Shown in pieces: positions 26,543 through 35,043 of a DNA stretch of 64,000 bases. A program made the translations under genes and the position numbers. Source of the stretch: G965233625 sp965233625 (lineage in GTDB: Bacteria > Planctomycetota > Planctomycetia > Pirellulales > Pirellulaceae); NCBI GenBank assembly GCA_965233625.1, contig OZ247499.1:5518001-5582000 (forward strand), read 5' to 3'. The notes below the pieces were generated by a model. The model saw only the letters and a list, made by a program, of their open reading frames with translations, made no database searches and had not been told where the DNA came from. Each line of letters opens with the position of its first letter. Position 1 is the first letter of the stretch.

Positions 26543-27415
26543 TTAGAAGCCCTTGAAATGTTTTTTGCGGTACTTCTGTGTTGTCCAGACCTCGTCTTCC
26601 CAGAAATCGACAGCCTTTAACCCAAAGTTTCCGCTGGTTTGTATTGCCCAGTGATAGTGCCTTACTGGTTCAGCCCGGTCGTTAATCCCAATCCGTACGC
26701 AGCGACCGATAACTGCAAATTCATTGGAAGCCTGCCAATAAGTCGAAGCATTCTCAGGCGATGGCAGTGGCAGATCGTCATCAAACAATTGGTTGAAAGT
26801 CTCGACGAACCGTTGCGAACGTCGTTCGATCTCTGGATCAACCTTCCAGACGTACTTGGGCGCCGCTAACGCTCCGCCCACCGCTAATGCTGCGTAGAGA
26901 ACCACGGACTCCCGTAACGCAGTGAGCACAACAGCGTCTCTGGAAAGCGCAGCCAACCCTACGAGTGAGTAGTCGTCCGAACCGGCAGCAACTTTATAAG
27001 CTTCGTCCGTAAGATTCTCGATCGTCCAATCTGGAAATGTTTTTTCCAATGCAACCGTTAGAGGATCAACAGCAGTGGCAAGTAGAAACAAACTGTCTCC
27101 CGGAACTCCAAAGAGAGGCGCAGAAGTCACCTCAATCAACCGGGAAAACGACTCTGAACCTGCCAGTTCCTCTTTCCGTTCTTTGGGTATCTGCTGCAGC
27201 CTGCGTACAAGACGGAAATACTCCGTCAGTTCCGGCGATTCCGTGTAGTAACCCTCGATAGGAACATCAGCGGGTGTAGCGCCCAACGCCGAAGCCACCT
27301 GCCTGGCACATTCGAGCAGTTCCGTGGACTCGTGCCGTTTCATGGCTGTACGATAGAGTTCATCAAGACCAAGCAGAAAAACGCGGTCTGTTACGGTTCG
27401 TAGTATAGTTCTCAT
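26543..27415 (-). CDS. Hypothetical protein
   Basis: The 290-residue protein is largely helical with a few hydrophobic patches (VVLYAALAVGGALAAPKYVW) but no clear membrane helix. Its C-terminus has an aromatic segment (RHYHWAIQTSGNFGLKAVDFWEDEVWTTQKYRKKHFKGF) reminiscent of a small compact fold. No family is recognised. It lies 41 bp after the next minus-strand gene, so the two probably share a transcript. Codon use is slightly less GC-rich than in the core genes around it. Confidence 0.65.
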   Translation of the reverse strand: MRTILRTVTDRVFLLGLDELYRTAMKRHESTELLECARQVASALGATPADVPIEGYYTESPELTEYFRLVRRLQQIPKERKEELAGSESFSRLIEVTSAPLFGVPGDSLFLLATAVDPLTVALEKTFPDWTIENLTDEAYKVAAGSDDYSLVGLAALSRDAVVLTALRESVVLYAALAVGGALAAPKYVWKVDPEIERRSQRFVETFNQLFDDDLPLPSPENASTYWQASNEFAVIGRCVRIGINDRAEPVRHYHWAIQTSGNFGLKAVDFWEDEVWTTQKYRKKHFKGF

Positions 27416-27456
27416 GTTTCAATCACTTCCGATGCGTCATCTGAAAGTTCTTCTAA

Positions 27457-28029
27457 TCAAGATTTAATCCATCGTGGGAGATCTGGCGCACTTTCTAGGA
27501 TTTTGGAGAGCGCACGCGCATCCCCCTGCTCCAGTTTGCAATGATAGTGAGTGATGTTGCCAACGGAGATATTCAGTGACCAATTAAACTTCCGGTCTAA
27601 TTCCCCCGTCAGGGCATAAGTCCTTGCGATGGATCTTACAGCGTCGAGTGAGCTACAAACATTCATGCTGGAGATGTCGAAGATGTCAACTTTTCGTGGT
27701 TCCGGTTTTGGGTCTGGATCTACGAAAAGAAATGCGAAGGTGCCACGCATGGAATCTTCTGCCCCGATAATTGCGATACCATCGCCCGCGCCATACAACT
27801 CCATGCCGCCATCTATGGCCGGCCCACCTTCGACGGTAAGGTAACAATCGCTGGCAAACGAAAGACGTCCGAGATGCCGTTCGATATCCGGCAATGTTGG
27901 TTCGGTTGTGGTTTCGTGGGTATCTTGCAACCGGGATGCGAACACTGTGAACAGCCAGCTATTGGGCGCTATGAATAAAGGAAAATCGTCCCGCGGTTGG
28001 ATGCCAATGGAAGCAACGAGATAGTGCAA
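27457..28029 (-). CDS. Hypothetical protein
   Basis: This 190-residue soluble protein starts with TTG at 28029, with AAGG a few bases upstream. It shows a beta-rich pattern (YLTVEGGPAIDGGMELYGAGDGIAIIGA; GTFAFLFVDPDPKPEPRKVDIFDI) without a known signature. The next in-frame Met would lose most of the protein. It is followed closely by another unknown on the same strand and is divergent from the 28105 gene, with a 75-bp shared upstream region containing TACAAT at 28078-28083. Confidence 0.6.
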   Translation of the reverse strand: MHYLVASIGIQPRDDFPLFIAPNSWLFTVFASRLQDTHETTTEPTLPDIERHLGRLSFASDCYLTVEGGPAIDGGMELYGAGDGIAIIGAEDSMRGTFAFLFVDPDPKPEPRKVDIFDISSMNVCSSLDAVRSIARTYALTGELDRKFNWSLNISVGNITHYHCKLEQGDARALSKILESAPDLPRWIKS

Positions 28030-28104
28030 ATGAACCTTGAGGAATTTACGTCAATGTTGCTCGTACTCAACGCTTGCTACAATCGTATCACGTGAGCAAT
28101 TCTA

Positions 28105-28833
28105 ATGGACCGTCGTGAGATGAAATGCACACCTATTCGCAACGTCTTCGAAGACGAGTCGCTTTATGTCCCTGCCCACATCGAACCTGACGACATTCCT
28201 TCCCCATACCGGGAACTAATCAGTGACGAATACCTGGCGTTCCTCCGTCATCCTCAACAAGTACTACAGCAGCTTGCAGCGGAAGCCCGCATTGCGTCAC
28301 TGCAACGGTGGCTGGATGCGGTCTGCAAGCAAAATGAGTTGGGCCTAATTGTTCACTATGCTGATTGCACTCATATGGGAGGTCGCATTCAGTCCGATCT
28401 GACGATCACGACATCTTATCTTCCCAGCCACTCCCAGAATTTCCGCTTGCCGATGGGTTGGGATACGAGTGATCTGCCAAGAGGACTCGCAGAATTGTAC
28501 GCGGTGATGGATGGTCTAATCCATGGCGATGACGTGTTCTGCGCGGCTGGATTTAACCGGATGCCAAGTGGTTCTCACGGTTACATCGAAGGCCGGTTGG
28601 AATTCGGAATGTTCATCGCGAAAACTCCCGGGGACGAAGAACTACGGGAGCGGGGCGCCTGGGGTTTTTACTCCTTCGGTACGGGCGATCTTTTACTTGC
28701 CATCGGCGAAGAGGCTTACTCCTGGTATTACCCAGATAGCTCAACCAAGCATCAAGGGTCTGTCGCAGACCTGGTCGAGTCGTTCTTTGAGTGCCGTCTG
28801 ACGGGTGAGCCTTGGCACCCTTTTCATTTCTGA
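28105..28833 (+). CDS. Hypothetical protein, SUKH-like in part
   Basis: The 242-residue soluble protein contains FRLPMGWDTSDLPRGLAELYAVMDGL, similar to the entry of a SUKH/SMI1-type domain (LPxxLxxLYxxxDG). It has later strands (GYIEGRLEFGMFIAKT, GDLLLAIGEEAYSWYYPD). The similarity is weak, so I offer only a possible immunity-type fold. The start could be ATG 28105 or ATG 28120. A TACAAT element at 28078-28083, close upstream, could serve as its -10 box. It is alone on its strand among unknowns. Confidence 0.6.
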   Translation: MDRREMKCTPIRNVFEDESLYVPAHIEPDDIPSPYRELISDEYLAFLRHPQQVLQQLAAEARIASLQRWLDAVCKQNELGLIVHYADCTHMGGRIQSDLTITTSYLPSHSQNFRLPMGWDTSDLPRGLAELYAVMDGLIHGDDVFCAAGFNRMPSGSHGYIEGRLEFGMFIAKTPGDEELRERGAWGFYSFGTGDLLLAIGEEAYSWYYPDSSTKHQGSVADLVESFFECRLTGEPWHPFHF

Positions 28834-28878
28834 TTGCTAGGCTTACTTCCCGGCAATTCATTTCCTTCGGTCACGCCT

Positions 28879-30900
28879 CTACCGCTGCTCCACCTGCCGC
28901 AGCAGGAAGGAATCGGAACTTAGGATGGCGACGAGCAGGGCTTTGAAGCTGCCGTTGTTTTCGCGGTAGGCCTGGTGGGCGTCTTGTAGGGTGTTGGCGT
29001 CGCCGAGGGTTTCGTTGCGGCCCAGGAAGTAGCGGAAGACGTGGCGGACGAAGACCTGTTCCACACGCTCTGACGTGGCGAGGCGTTGCATCAGTTGCGT
29101 TGGGCCGGTGACTTTGCCGTGCAGTTCCGGGAAGGGGGTCCGTGTGACTTCACCGCTGGCGTCGACCGGCTGCCCGGCGTCCAGGCGTTGCACCCGGCCG
29201 TAGTGGTCGTACTGTTCAAACACCACACCCAGCGGGTCCATCTTGCGGTGGCATCGCCAGCACTCGGCGGCGGCCGTGGCTTTTTTCAGCCGGTTGCGGA
29301 ATGTGGTGTGCGGAATCTCGGGCACGCGGGCGTCGACGCCGATGGGCACATCCGGCACCGTGCCGCCCAGCAGATGCGTCCGCACCCATTTACCGCGCTG
29401 CACGGGATGGTTGTCGAAGTTGCCGGACCAGGCGGCCAGCCATGCCGGATGCGTCAGCACGCCGGCGCGTTCGTCTTCACGGAAAGCGACCGGCTGCTGC
29501 GTGGCGTTCCACTTCCAGTCTAAGGGCAGGCTGAAAGCGGTCTGATACTTCCGCGTCTTCGTGTTGCGGGCAATCAGCTTGCCGGCCTGCTTCTTCCGCC
29601 CGTAGGTGGTGTTCACGTAATAGCGGTTGGTCGTCAGCAGGCGGGCCAGGACTTGCCGGTCTTCCTTCAGGATCTTGCTAACGGTCATTTCCAGATCGCT
29701 GATCAAGCCTTCAGGATGATGCTCGCCGCCCTCAGGATTGTCTTTGAACACCTCGGCCGCAAACGGGTAATGAAAGTACTCGCGGAAGAACTGCAAGACG
29801 CGCGGATGGTCCGCACTTAGCGGATCGCTGCTTTCAAGCTGCTGCCTGACGAGGTCCGCCACCTGCTGCTGCGAATTAAGCTTGCCGCTGGCTGCAGCTT
29901 CTGTGAACTCCCGTAACGGAGCATCCGACAGGGCGAACGAAAGTGCATACGCCAGTTCACGCGTCTGCAACTGCACGCGTCCGTACTGGTCGGGCTGACC
30001 ATTGCCAAGCTCCTGCCGGAACATGAATTCGGGCTGCATCAGCACGGCGGTTAACAGCGCCTTGGCGGCCGGCTTGTGTCCGGCGGTTTTAACGGACGCG
30101 GCATAAAACGCTGCAAACCGCTGCTTCTCCGCTGGAGTTGGTCCCCGGCCCAGTGCTTTGCGGAAGGCGGTTTCAATCGCTTCGGCGACTGTGTCCGCGG
30201 GTGGTGCTTCGTCCTCGACCAGTTGCTTGAAGACTTTGTCTTTGGACTTGGGGCCAAGCTGCGCCGCGGCGATCATCTTCGCATTGCCCAGCAGTTGCAG
30301 GGTGGAAGCTTCGTCCAGAAAGAATGGCGCGGCGTAGTCTTTGAAATCCGGGCCGTCGCCGGTGTTCAGCGCGTTGGCAAGACCGCGGATGTTCTCGCCC
30401 AGGCGCGGCGCCACGACGTCGTAAATATCCGGCCGCAAACGCCACACCCGCGGCGGCGCCGGCGTTACGTGTGAACGCCGCTTGTCGAACAGCGCCTGAT
30501 GGTTCACATAGTTGCCAAACTGCGGCAGGAGCAACTTGGCATCGGTCAAAGCACCGGGCTGCTGCGCCTTCAAAAGTTCCGCGTCAATCCACTCAAGCAT
30601 CGTCCGCCGCTGCGCGGCTGTGGGCTGGGCGGCGTCTTCGGGGGGCATGTCGTGGAACTGCAACTGTTCGCGGATCAGCCGCCAGGTTTCCAGATCTTCG
30701 CCCGTCGCAAGTTCCGCCGATATCTTATCGAGCGAGAGACCGCCTTCATCGGCGCCGTCGCCATGACATTCGTAACAGTACTTGGTCAGCAGCGGCGTTA
30801 CGTGCTGCCGGTAGCCCACGATGTCAGGCTTCAAGTCAGGGGGGGCGGCGGACACGTAACTTGCCAGGAGCAGCGGCAGCAGGAATGCGATGTATTTCAT
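28879..30900 (-). CDS. DUF1592/DUF1588/DUF1585-type secreted c-haem protein
   Basis: The 673-residue protein has a signal peptide and an N-terminal haem site CYECHG (C42, C45 and H46) with GGLSLDK. DUF1592-like (LLTTNRYYVNTTYGR), DUF1588-like (RAGVLTHPAWLAAWSGNFDNHP and AAECWRCHRKMDPLGVVFEQYD, a second CxxCH), and DUF1585-like (FVRHVFRYFLGRNET) modules follow. Such proteins are known almost only from planctomycetes and relatives and normally pair with DUF1552 proteins, absent here. Electron transfer in the periplasm is likely; the oxidised substrate is unknown. Confidence 0.88.
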   Translation of the reverse strand: MKYIAFLLPLLLASYVSAAPPDLKPDIVGYRQHVTPLLTKYCYECHGDGADEGGLSLDKISAELATGEDLETWRLIREQLQFHDMPPEDAAQPTAAQRRTMLEWIDAELLKAQQPGALTDAKLLLPQFGNYVNHQALFDKRRSHVTPAPPRVWRLRPDIYDVVAPRLGENIRGLANALNTGDGPDFKDYAAPFFLDEASTLQLLGNAKMIAAAQLGPKSKDKVFKQLVEDEAPPADTVAEAIETAFRKALGRGPTPAEKQRFAAFYAASVKTAGHKPAAKALLTAVLMQPEFMFRQELGNGQPDQYGRVQLQTRELAYALSFALSDAPLREFTEAAASGKLNSQQQVADLVRQQLESSDPLSADHPRVLQFFREYFHYPFAAEVFKDNPEGGEHHPEGLISDLEMTVSKILKEDRQVLARLLTTNRYYVNTTYGRKKQAGKLIARNTKTRKYQTAFSLPLDWKWNATQQPVAFREDERAGVLTHPAWLAAWSGNFDNHPVQRGKWVRTHLLGGTVPDVPIGVDARVPEIPHTTFRNRLKKATAAAECWRCHRKMDPLGVVFEQYDHYGRVQRLDAGQPVDASGEVTRTPFPELHGKVTGPTQLMQRLATSERVEQVFVRHVFRYFLGRNETLGDANTLQDAHQAYRENNGSFKALLVAILSSDSFLLRQVEQR

Positions 30901-30948
30901 CGCCGCATTTTACACCGGCTACGGAACCTGTTGCTACTTTTTGCGGCG

Positions 30949-31470
30949 CTAAAATGTGCCGTCGATCCAGGTAATCACCGCTGCCAGAACGGCGACCAGG
31001 GTTACAGCAAGCATCGCGCCGCGCAGGGTAAACCTACGCGGCACCCAGGGCGCCAAGGCAAGGCCGCCGCTAACCACCGTTAAAAACCAATGGGCCACAT
31101 ACAGCCGCGTCATTTTGGGCCAGAACGGCGCCAGATCAAACCACGGCATACGGTCGCGGTCGTGCGGCGCCACGCTGCTGGTATTCCGGCGGCTGTTCCA
31201 GTCGTACCAGCGCACGGCGGGCGAATGTTCAAACCAGACGCACATCCGGCCGCTTCCGCCATGAAACGACACATGCTGGCCGGGAAAGGTGGCGAACATC
31301 CCGCCTTCAATCAGCCAGTAGCTGCGAATCCATAGCACTACAAACAACAGGCAAACGGCGCCGGCCGCGATAGTAAACGCCACGCGGCAGATGGTCAGAA
31401 CCAGACGGGCATAACCGCCACGTCTTGCTGTGTTGGGCGAGGAGACCGGCGACGTTTCCTGAGCTGGCAT
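30949..31470 (-). CDS. Small membrane protein coupled to a sulfatase
   Basis: The 173-residue protein has two hydrophobic helices near the start and two near the end (LTICRVAFTIAAGAVCLLFVVLWIRSYWL; LYVAHWFLTVVSGGLALAPWV and RGAMLAVTLVAVLAAVITWI), with a soluble loop between that contains HVSFHGGSGRMCVWFEHSP. The ATG at 31470 overlaps the sulfatase stop by one base (TAATG). Together with the absence of an upstream promoter, this shows translational coupling with the sulfatase. No family is recognised. Confidence 0.7.
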   Translation of the reverse strand: MPAQETSPVSSPNTARRGGYARLVLTICRVAFTIAAGAVCLLFVVLWIRSYWLIEGGMFATFPGQHVSFHGGSGRMCVWFEHSPAVRWYDWNSRRNTSSVAPHDRDRMPWFDLAPFWPKMTRLYVAHWFLTVVSGGLALAPWVPRRFTLRGAMLAVTLVAVLAAVITWIDGTF

Positions 31471-33122
31471 TACCGTTTCTGCATCTTGCGAAGATACTCG
31501 TGCGAGATCTCGATGGCGCGTTTGCGATCGTCCTCGCTGTAATCCCAGAACTCCTGCACAACGGTTTCCGCCTTGGGATGGTCTTTGCCGGTATCGCCTA
31601 CTTCCTGCCGGAGATCGGCCAGCCGCTTTTTCAGATCGGTGACAACCTCGGCGTAATCCGGGTTCTCGTACTGGTTGGTCGTTTCGCGCGGATCTTTGGC
31701 CAGGTCGTAAAGCTCCCACGCCGGAGGCGTCTGATTGGCGCCGTCGTAGGTGCAGCCGTAGTAGTAAATCAGCTTGTGGGTCTTGGTGCGGATACCCAGA
31801 TGCGCCGGGTTGAAGTGATGGGCCAGATGCATCCAGTAGCGGTAATAGGTTGCCTGTTTCCAACCAGCCGGTTCCTTGCCAGTTTCCAGAATGGTCTTGA
31901 AGGATTTGCCTTGCATGTAGCCGGGCGTCTTGATGCCAGCGAGCGCCAGAATGGTGGGTGCGAAGTCCACGTTCTCAATCATCGCGTCGCTAGCCGAACC
32001 GGCTTTCACCTTGGCCGGGTAGCGCACCAGGAAAGGCATCCGCTGCGATTGTTCGTACATCCACCGTTTGTCCTGATAGTCGTGCTCGCCCAGCATGAAG
32101 CCTTGATCGCCGGTGTAGATAATCACCGTGTTGTTCATCAAGCCGGTCTTGTCGAGATGGGCGAAGAGGCGTTTCAGGTTGTCGTCCACACCTTTGACAC
32201 AGCGTAGATATTTTCGCAGGTAGGCGTTGTAAGCCATGTGTTTAATCTGGTCATCGGTGTAGTTGGCCGGATCGTAGTCTGCGGGGAATTCTTCCGGGAA
32301 CTTCCGTGGCAGGTCGCTGGCGTACGACCGCCGCACGTTGCGGTTGCCGACCGAAGTGGCCAGATACCGCGTTAGTTCATCGTTATGACCGCGCGTGGCA
32401 ATCGAACCGAAGCCCGCTTTATACGGCGCGGCGAGCGAATCCGGCTGCGGGATTTCGACATCGGCCAGGTAGCTCTGATACCGCGCGGCGTTTTCAAAAT
32501 AGTCGTGCGGCGCCTTGTAGTGGTGCATCAGAAAGAACGGCTTCTTCTGATCCCAGCCCTCTTTCAGCCACTTCAACGTGATATCGGTAATGGCATCGGA
32601 AGAATGCGTGTCTTTAACCGTGATGGTGTTCTTCGGCCACGGCTTATCACCTTGCAGACGGAACTGCGGGTTGTGATATTTTCCTTGCCCCGGCAGCACG
32701 CAGTAATAATCAAAGGCGGCAGGTTCTTGCTTTAGATGCCACTTACCGATCATCGCCGTGTGGTAACCGGCCTTCTTCATCTCGATGGCCAGGAACTGCC
32801 GGTCGCCCGGAATGTTGCCGCCCAGATCGTACACGCCGTTCACATGCGGATACTGTCCGGTAATGACACAGGCCCGCGACGGTGTGCAGATAGAATTGGT
32901 GCAGTAGACGTTATCGAATCGCATGCCTTCTTTGGCCAGGCGGTCGATGGTTGGCGTCGGGTTCAGTTTCGCCAGACGCCCGCCATAGGCGCCAACGGCC
33001 TGTGATGTGTGATCGTCCGACATGATGTACAGAATGTTCGGACGCTCTGCGGCGTGTGTCAGCGAAGTGAAGCTGCCAGCGATTGCCGCGATGATGAGGG
33101 CGGCCAGGACGTGTCGTAGCAT
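31470..33122 (-). CDS. Secreted sulfatase (type I)
   Basis: The 550-residue protein has a signal peptide (MLRHVLAALIIAAIAGSFTSLTHA), metal site NILYIMSDDHTSQ (D36 and D37), formylglycine motif CTPSR (C79), and further blocks (GKWHL, FFLMHHYKAPHDYF, VIIYTGDQGFMLGEH). These point to a type I sulfatase of the iduronate-sulfatase or arylsulfatase group. Its likely target is a sulfated glycan. The ATG at 33122 was chosen because the signal peptide begins there. It shares a transcript with the membrane protein 30949-31470 and lies next to a CxxC protein on the same strand. Confidence 0.92.
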   Translation of the reverse strand: MLRHVLAALIIAAIAGSFTSLTHAAERPNILYIMSDDHTSQAVGAYGGRLAKLNPTPTIDRLAKEGMRFDNVYCTNSICTPSRACVITGQYPHVNGVYDLGGNIPGDRQFLAIEMKKAGYHTAMIGKWHLKQEPAAFDYYCVLPGQGKYHNPQFRLQGDKPWPKNTITVKDTHSSDAITDITLKWLKEGWDQKKPFFLMHHYKAPHDYFENAARYQSYLADVEIPQPDSLAAPYKAGFGSIATRGHNDELTRYLATSVGNRNVRRSYASDLPRKFPEEFPADYDPANYTDDQIKHMAYNAYLRKYLRCVKGVDDNLKRLFAHLDKTGLMNNTVIIYTGDQGFMLGEHDYQDKRWMYEQSQRMPFLVRYPAKVKAGSASDAMIENVDFAPTILALAGIKTPGYMQGKSFKTILETGKEPAGWKQATYYRYWMHLAHHFNPAHLGIRTKTHKLIYYYGCTYDGANQTPPAWELYDLAKDPRETTNQYENPDYAEVVTDLKKRLADLRQEVGDTGKDHPKAETVVQEFWDYSEDDRKRAIEISHEYLRKMQKR

Positions 33123-33197
33123 GCAGTGAAATTCCGAATAGAAAAGGCATTGAACAAGGTAATCACCCATCAGGGTAATTCATAACGCGTGGCGACG

Positions 33198-33563
33198 CTA
33201 TCGATCCCGCCACTTGTCCGCGACCTGCGGCAGCGGATATTCAACAACGGCTTCGATCCCTTCCCGCAGGATCTGCTGCAAGCGGCGCCAACCTTCTGTC
33301 ACAAGCTGTTCACGCGCGGCGGTGAATTGCGGATCTAAGCTGCGTTTATCAAAGTCGCCTTCGACCAAGACTGGCGGGAATTCATCGTCCACAATGAACT
33401 GCGCCAGCGACGGATTGCAGCGGATGTGTCTTTCGGGCGTGGTGTGCAGCGTTTCCGGATCGAGCATGCCCGTTACATAACGCAGATAAAGGTCGCTGCT
33501 GGTGATGTCTTCGACCGGCTTACCACAGACATCGCAGTTGTAACCTTCTTCGCATTTGGCCAT
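33198..33563 (-). CDS. CxxC-motif hypothetical protein
   Basis: The 121-residue protein starts MAKCEEGYNCDVCGKPVEDI, a two-CxxC-like pattern (C4, C10, C13) typical of a zinc ribbon, plus a later RCNPS. The rest is mainly helical (QFTAAREQLVTEGWRRLQQILREG). I do not know the family. It lies 75 bp upstream of the sulfatase gene on the same strand and may share its transcript. Confidence 0.6.
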   Translation of the reverse strand: MAKCEEGYNCDVCGKPVEDITSSDLYLRYVTGMLDPETLHTTPERHIRCNPSLAQFIVDDEFPPVLVEGDFDKRSLDPQFTAAREQLVTEGWRRLQQILREGIEAVVEYPLPQVADKWRDR

Positions 33564-33699
33564 CGGGCGACTGCTTCCGCTTAGAATCTGGAAAATGCAT
33601 GCATGCCAATCGTTTGGCGAACGCTTGCATAGCGATGCTACAATGCAACGTCATCCGTTAGGTCTTACAAAAAACATCCAGACTGATAGGCGCCGCCGC

Positions 33700-35043
33700 A
33701 TGCATCGCACCCTGCTGATTTTATCCGTTTTCAGCTTTTTATATAGCGTGCAGCAGACCGCACAGGCTGAGGAGCTGCAGCCGAATATTCTGCTGATCTA
33801 CATCGACGATCTTGGTTACGAAGGCCTGAACTGCTACGGCGGGCTGGATTTTTCAACGCCGAACTTAAACAAGATGGCCGCGGAAGGACTGCGTTTTTCC
33901 CGGGCGTACGCCAGCGGCGTCTGCACGCCTTCGCGGGTCAGTATGCACACGGGCACCTACCCCACCCGCCACCGGCAGGTCAGCGTGCTGCCGGTGCACC
34001 GCGGCACAGAGAAAACCGTCGACTTCCGCAAGATGCCCACTTTCGCCCAGCAGTTACGCCGGCGCGGATATCTGACGGCAGTGACAGGAAAGTGGCAGTT
34101 GGCCACGCTGGAGATGCACCCGCAGCATCCGCGGCAGGCGGGCTTTGATTCGTGGTGCCTCTGGCAGATATGGAAGACCAATCCGCAGACCGGCAAAGGC
34201 GAAAAAACAACCCGCTACTGGAACCCTTCGCTGAACCAGGACGGCAAGCTGCGCGATGACATCGCCGACCGCTTTGGCCCGGATGTGCTGGTGGAATACG
34301 TGGCAGCGAAAATGAAACAGGCAAAGGCCGCCGGCAAGCCTTTCTTAATCGTCCATAACGAGATGATGCCGCATTGGCCCATGGTGCAGACCCCCGCCGA
34401 CCGCGCAGCTTCGCCGCCGCGTCAGGCAAAGCTTGGCAACATGGTCGCCTACATGGACCAGCTAGTGGGGCGCCTGCTGGGTGCAGTGCAGGAACTTGGC
34501 ATCCGCGACAACACGTACGTTGTGTTCATGGCGGACAACGGAACCAACGAGCCTGACTTCCGCAATCCGCAATCCGGCCAGCCGGGTCAGGGGCCGCACA
34601 CCAGACACACGAAGGCAGGCAACGTGAACGGTGGCAAGTTCAGCGTGACCGATGGCGGCACGCATGTGCCCATGATGGTCTGGGGGCCGAAGGCGGTTCC
34701 GGCCGGCGCCGTGTGCAATGACCTGGTGGATGTGGTGGATCTGTTCCCGACGTTCTGTGAGCTTGGCGGGGCGGAAATTTCAGGCGGGCTGAAACTGGAT
34801 GGGCACTCGCTGGCGCCGCAGATTCATGGCCGCGAAGGCAAGTCGCACCGCTATACGTTTGGTGTGGTTGGAACAAAGAAAGCCGTGTTCGACGGCCAAT
34901 GGCGGCTGAAGCACACCGGGCAGTTGATCGACGCCCGGCAGCTTCCCGCCGAACCATCAGCGGACGAAACAACGCCGGAAGCTGCTGCGGCGCGGGTCCG
35001 CCTGAAAGAGACGCTGCAGAAGATTCTTCAGAAAGAACGCTAA
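33700..35043 (+). CDS. Secreted sulfatase (type I)
   Basis: The 447-residue protein has a signal peptide (MHRTLLILSVFSFLYSVQQTAQA), metal site NILLIYIDDLGYE (D36 and D37), formylglycine motif CTPSR (C75), and the blocks VTGKWQLATLE, FLIVHNEMMPHWPM and VVFMADNGTN. GKW(Q) replaces the usual GKWH, a change at a catalytic position worth noting. The ATG at 33700 was chosen because a signal peptide starts there; the frame is open from 33556. It ends 4 bp inside the convergent DUF1501 gene. A TACAAT element at 33639-33644 could be its -10 box. Confidence 0.88.
   Translation: MHRTLLILSVFSFLYSVQQTAQAEELQPNILLIYIDDLGYEGLNCYGGLDFSTPNLNKMAAEGLRFSRAYASGVCTPSRVSMHTGTYPTRHRQVSVLPVHRGTEKTVDFRKMPTFAQQLRRRGYLTAVTGKWQLATLEMHPQHPRQAGFDSWCLWQIWKTNPQTGKGEKTTRYWNPSLNQDGKLRDDIADRFGPDVLVEYVAAKMKQAKAAGKPFLIVHNEMMPHWPMVQTPADRAASPPRQAKLGNMVAYMDQLVGRLLGAVQELGIRDNTYVVFMADNGTNEPDFRNPQSGQPGQGPHTRHTKAGNVNGGKFSVTDGGTHVPMMVWGPKAVPAGAVCNDLVDVVDLFPTFCELGGAEISGGLKLDGHSLAPQIHGREGKSHRYTFGVVGTKKAVFDGQWRLKHTGQLIDARQLPAEPSADETTPEAAAARVRLKETLQKILQKER

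Noticed and set aside
31470..31863. N-terminal extension of the membrane protein to 31863
   Set aside because: The extra 131 residues are Arg/Gly-rich antisense-like codons of the overlapping sulfatase, and the TAATG start is far better.
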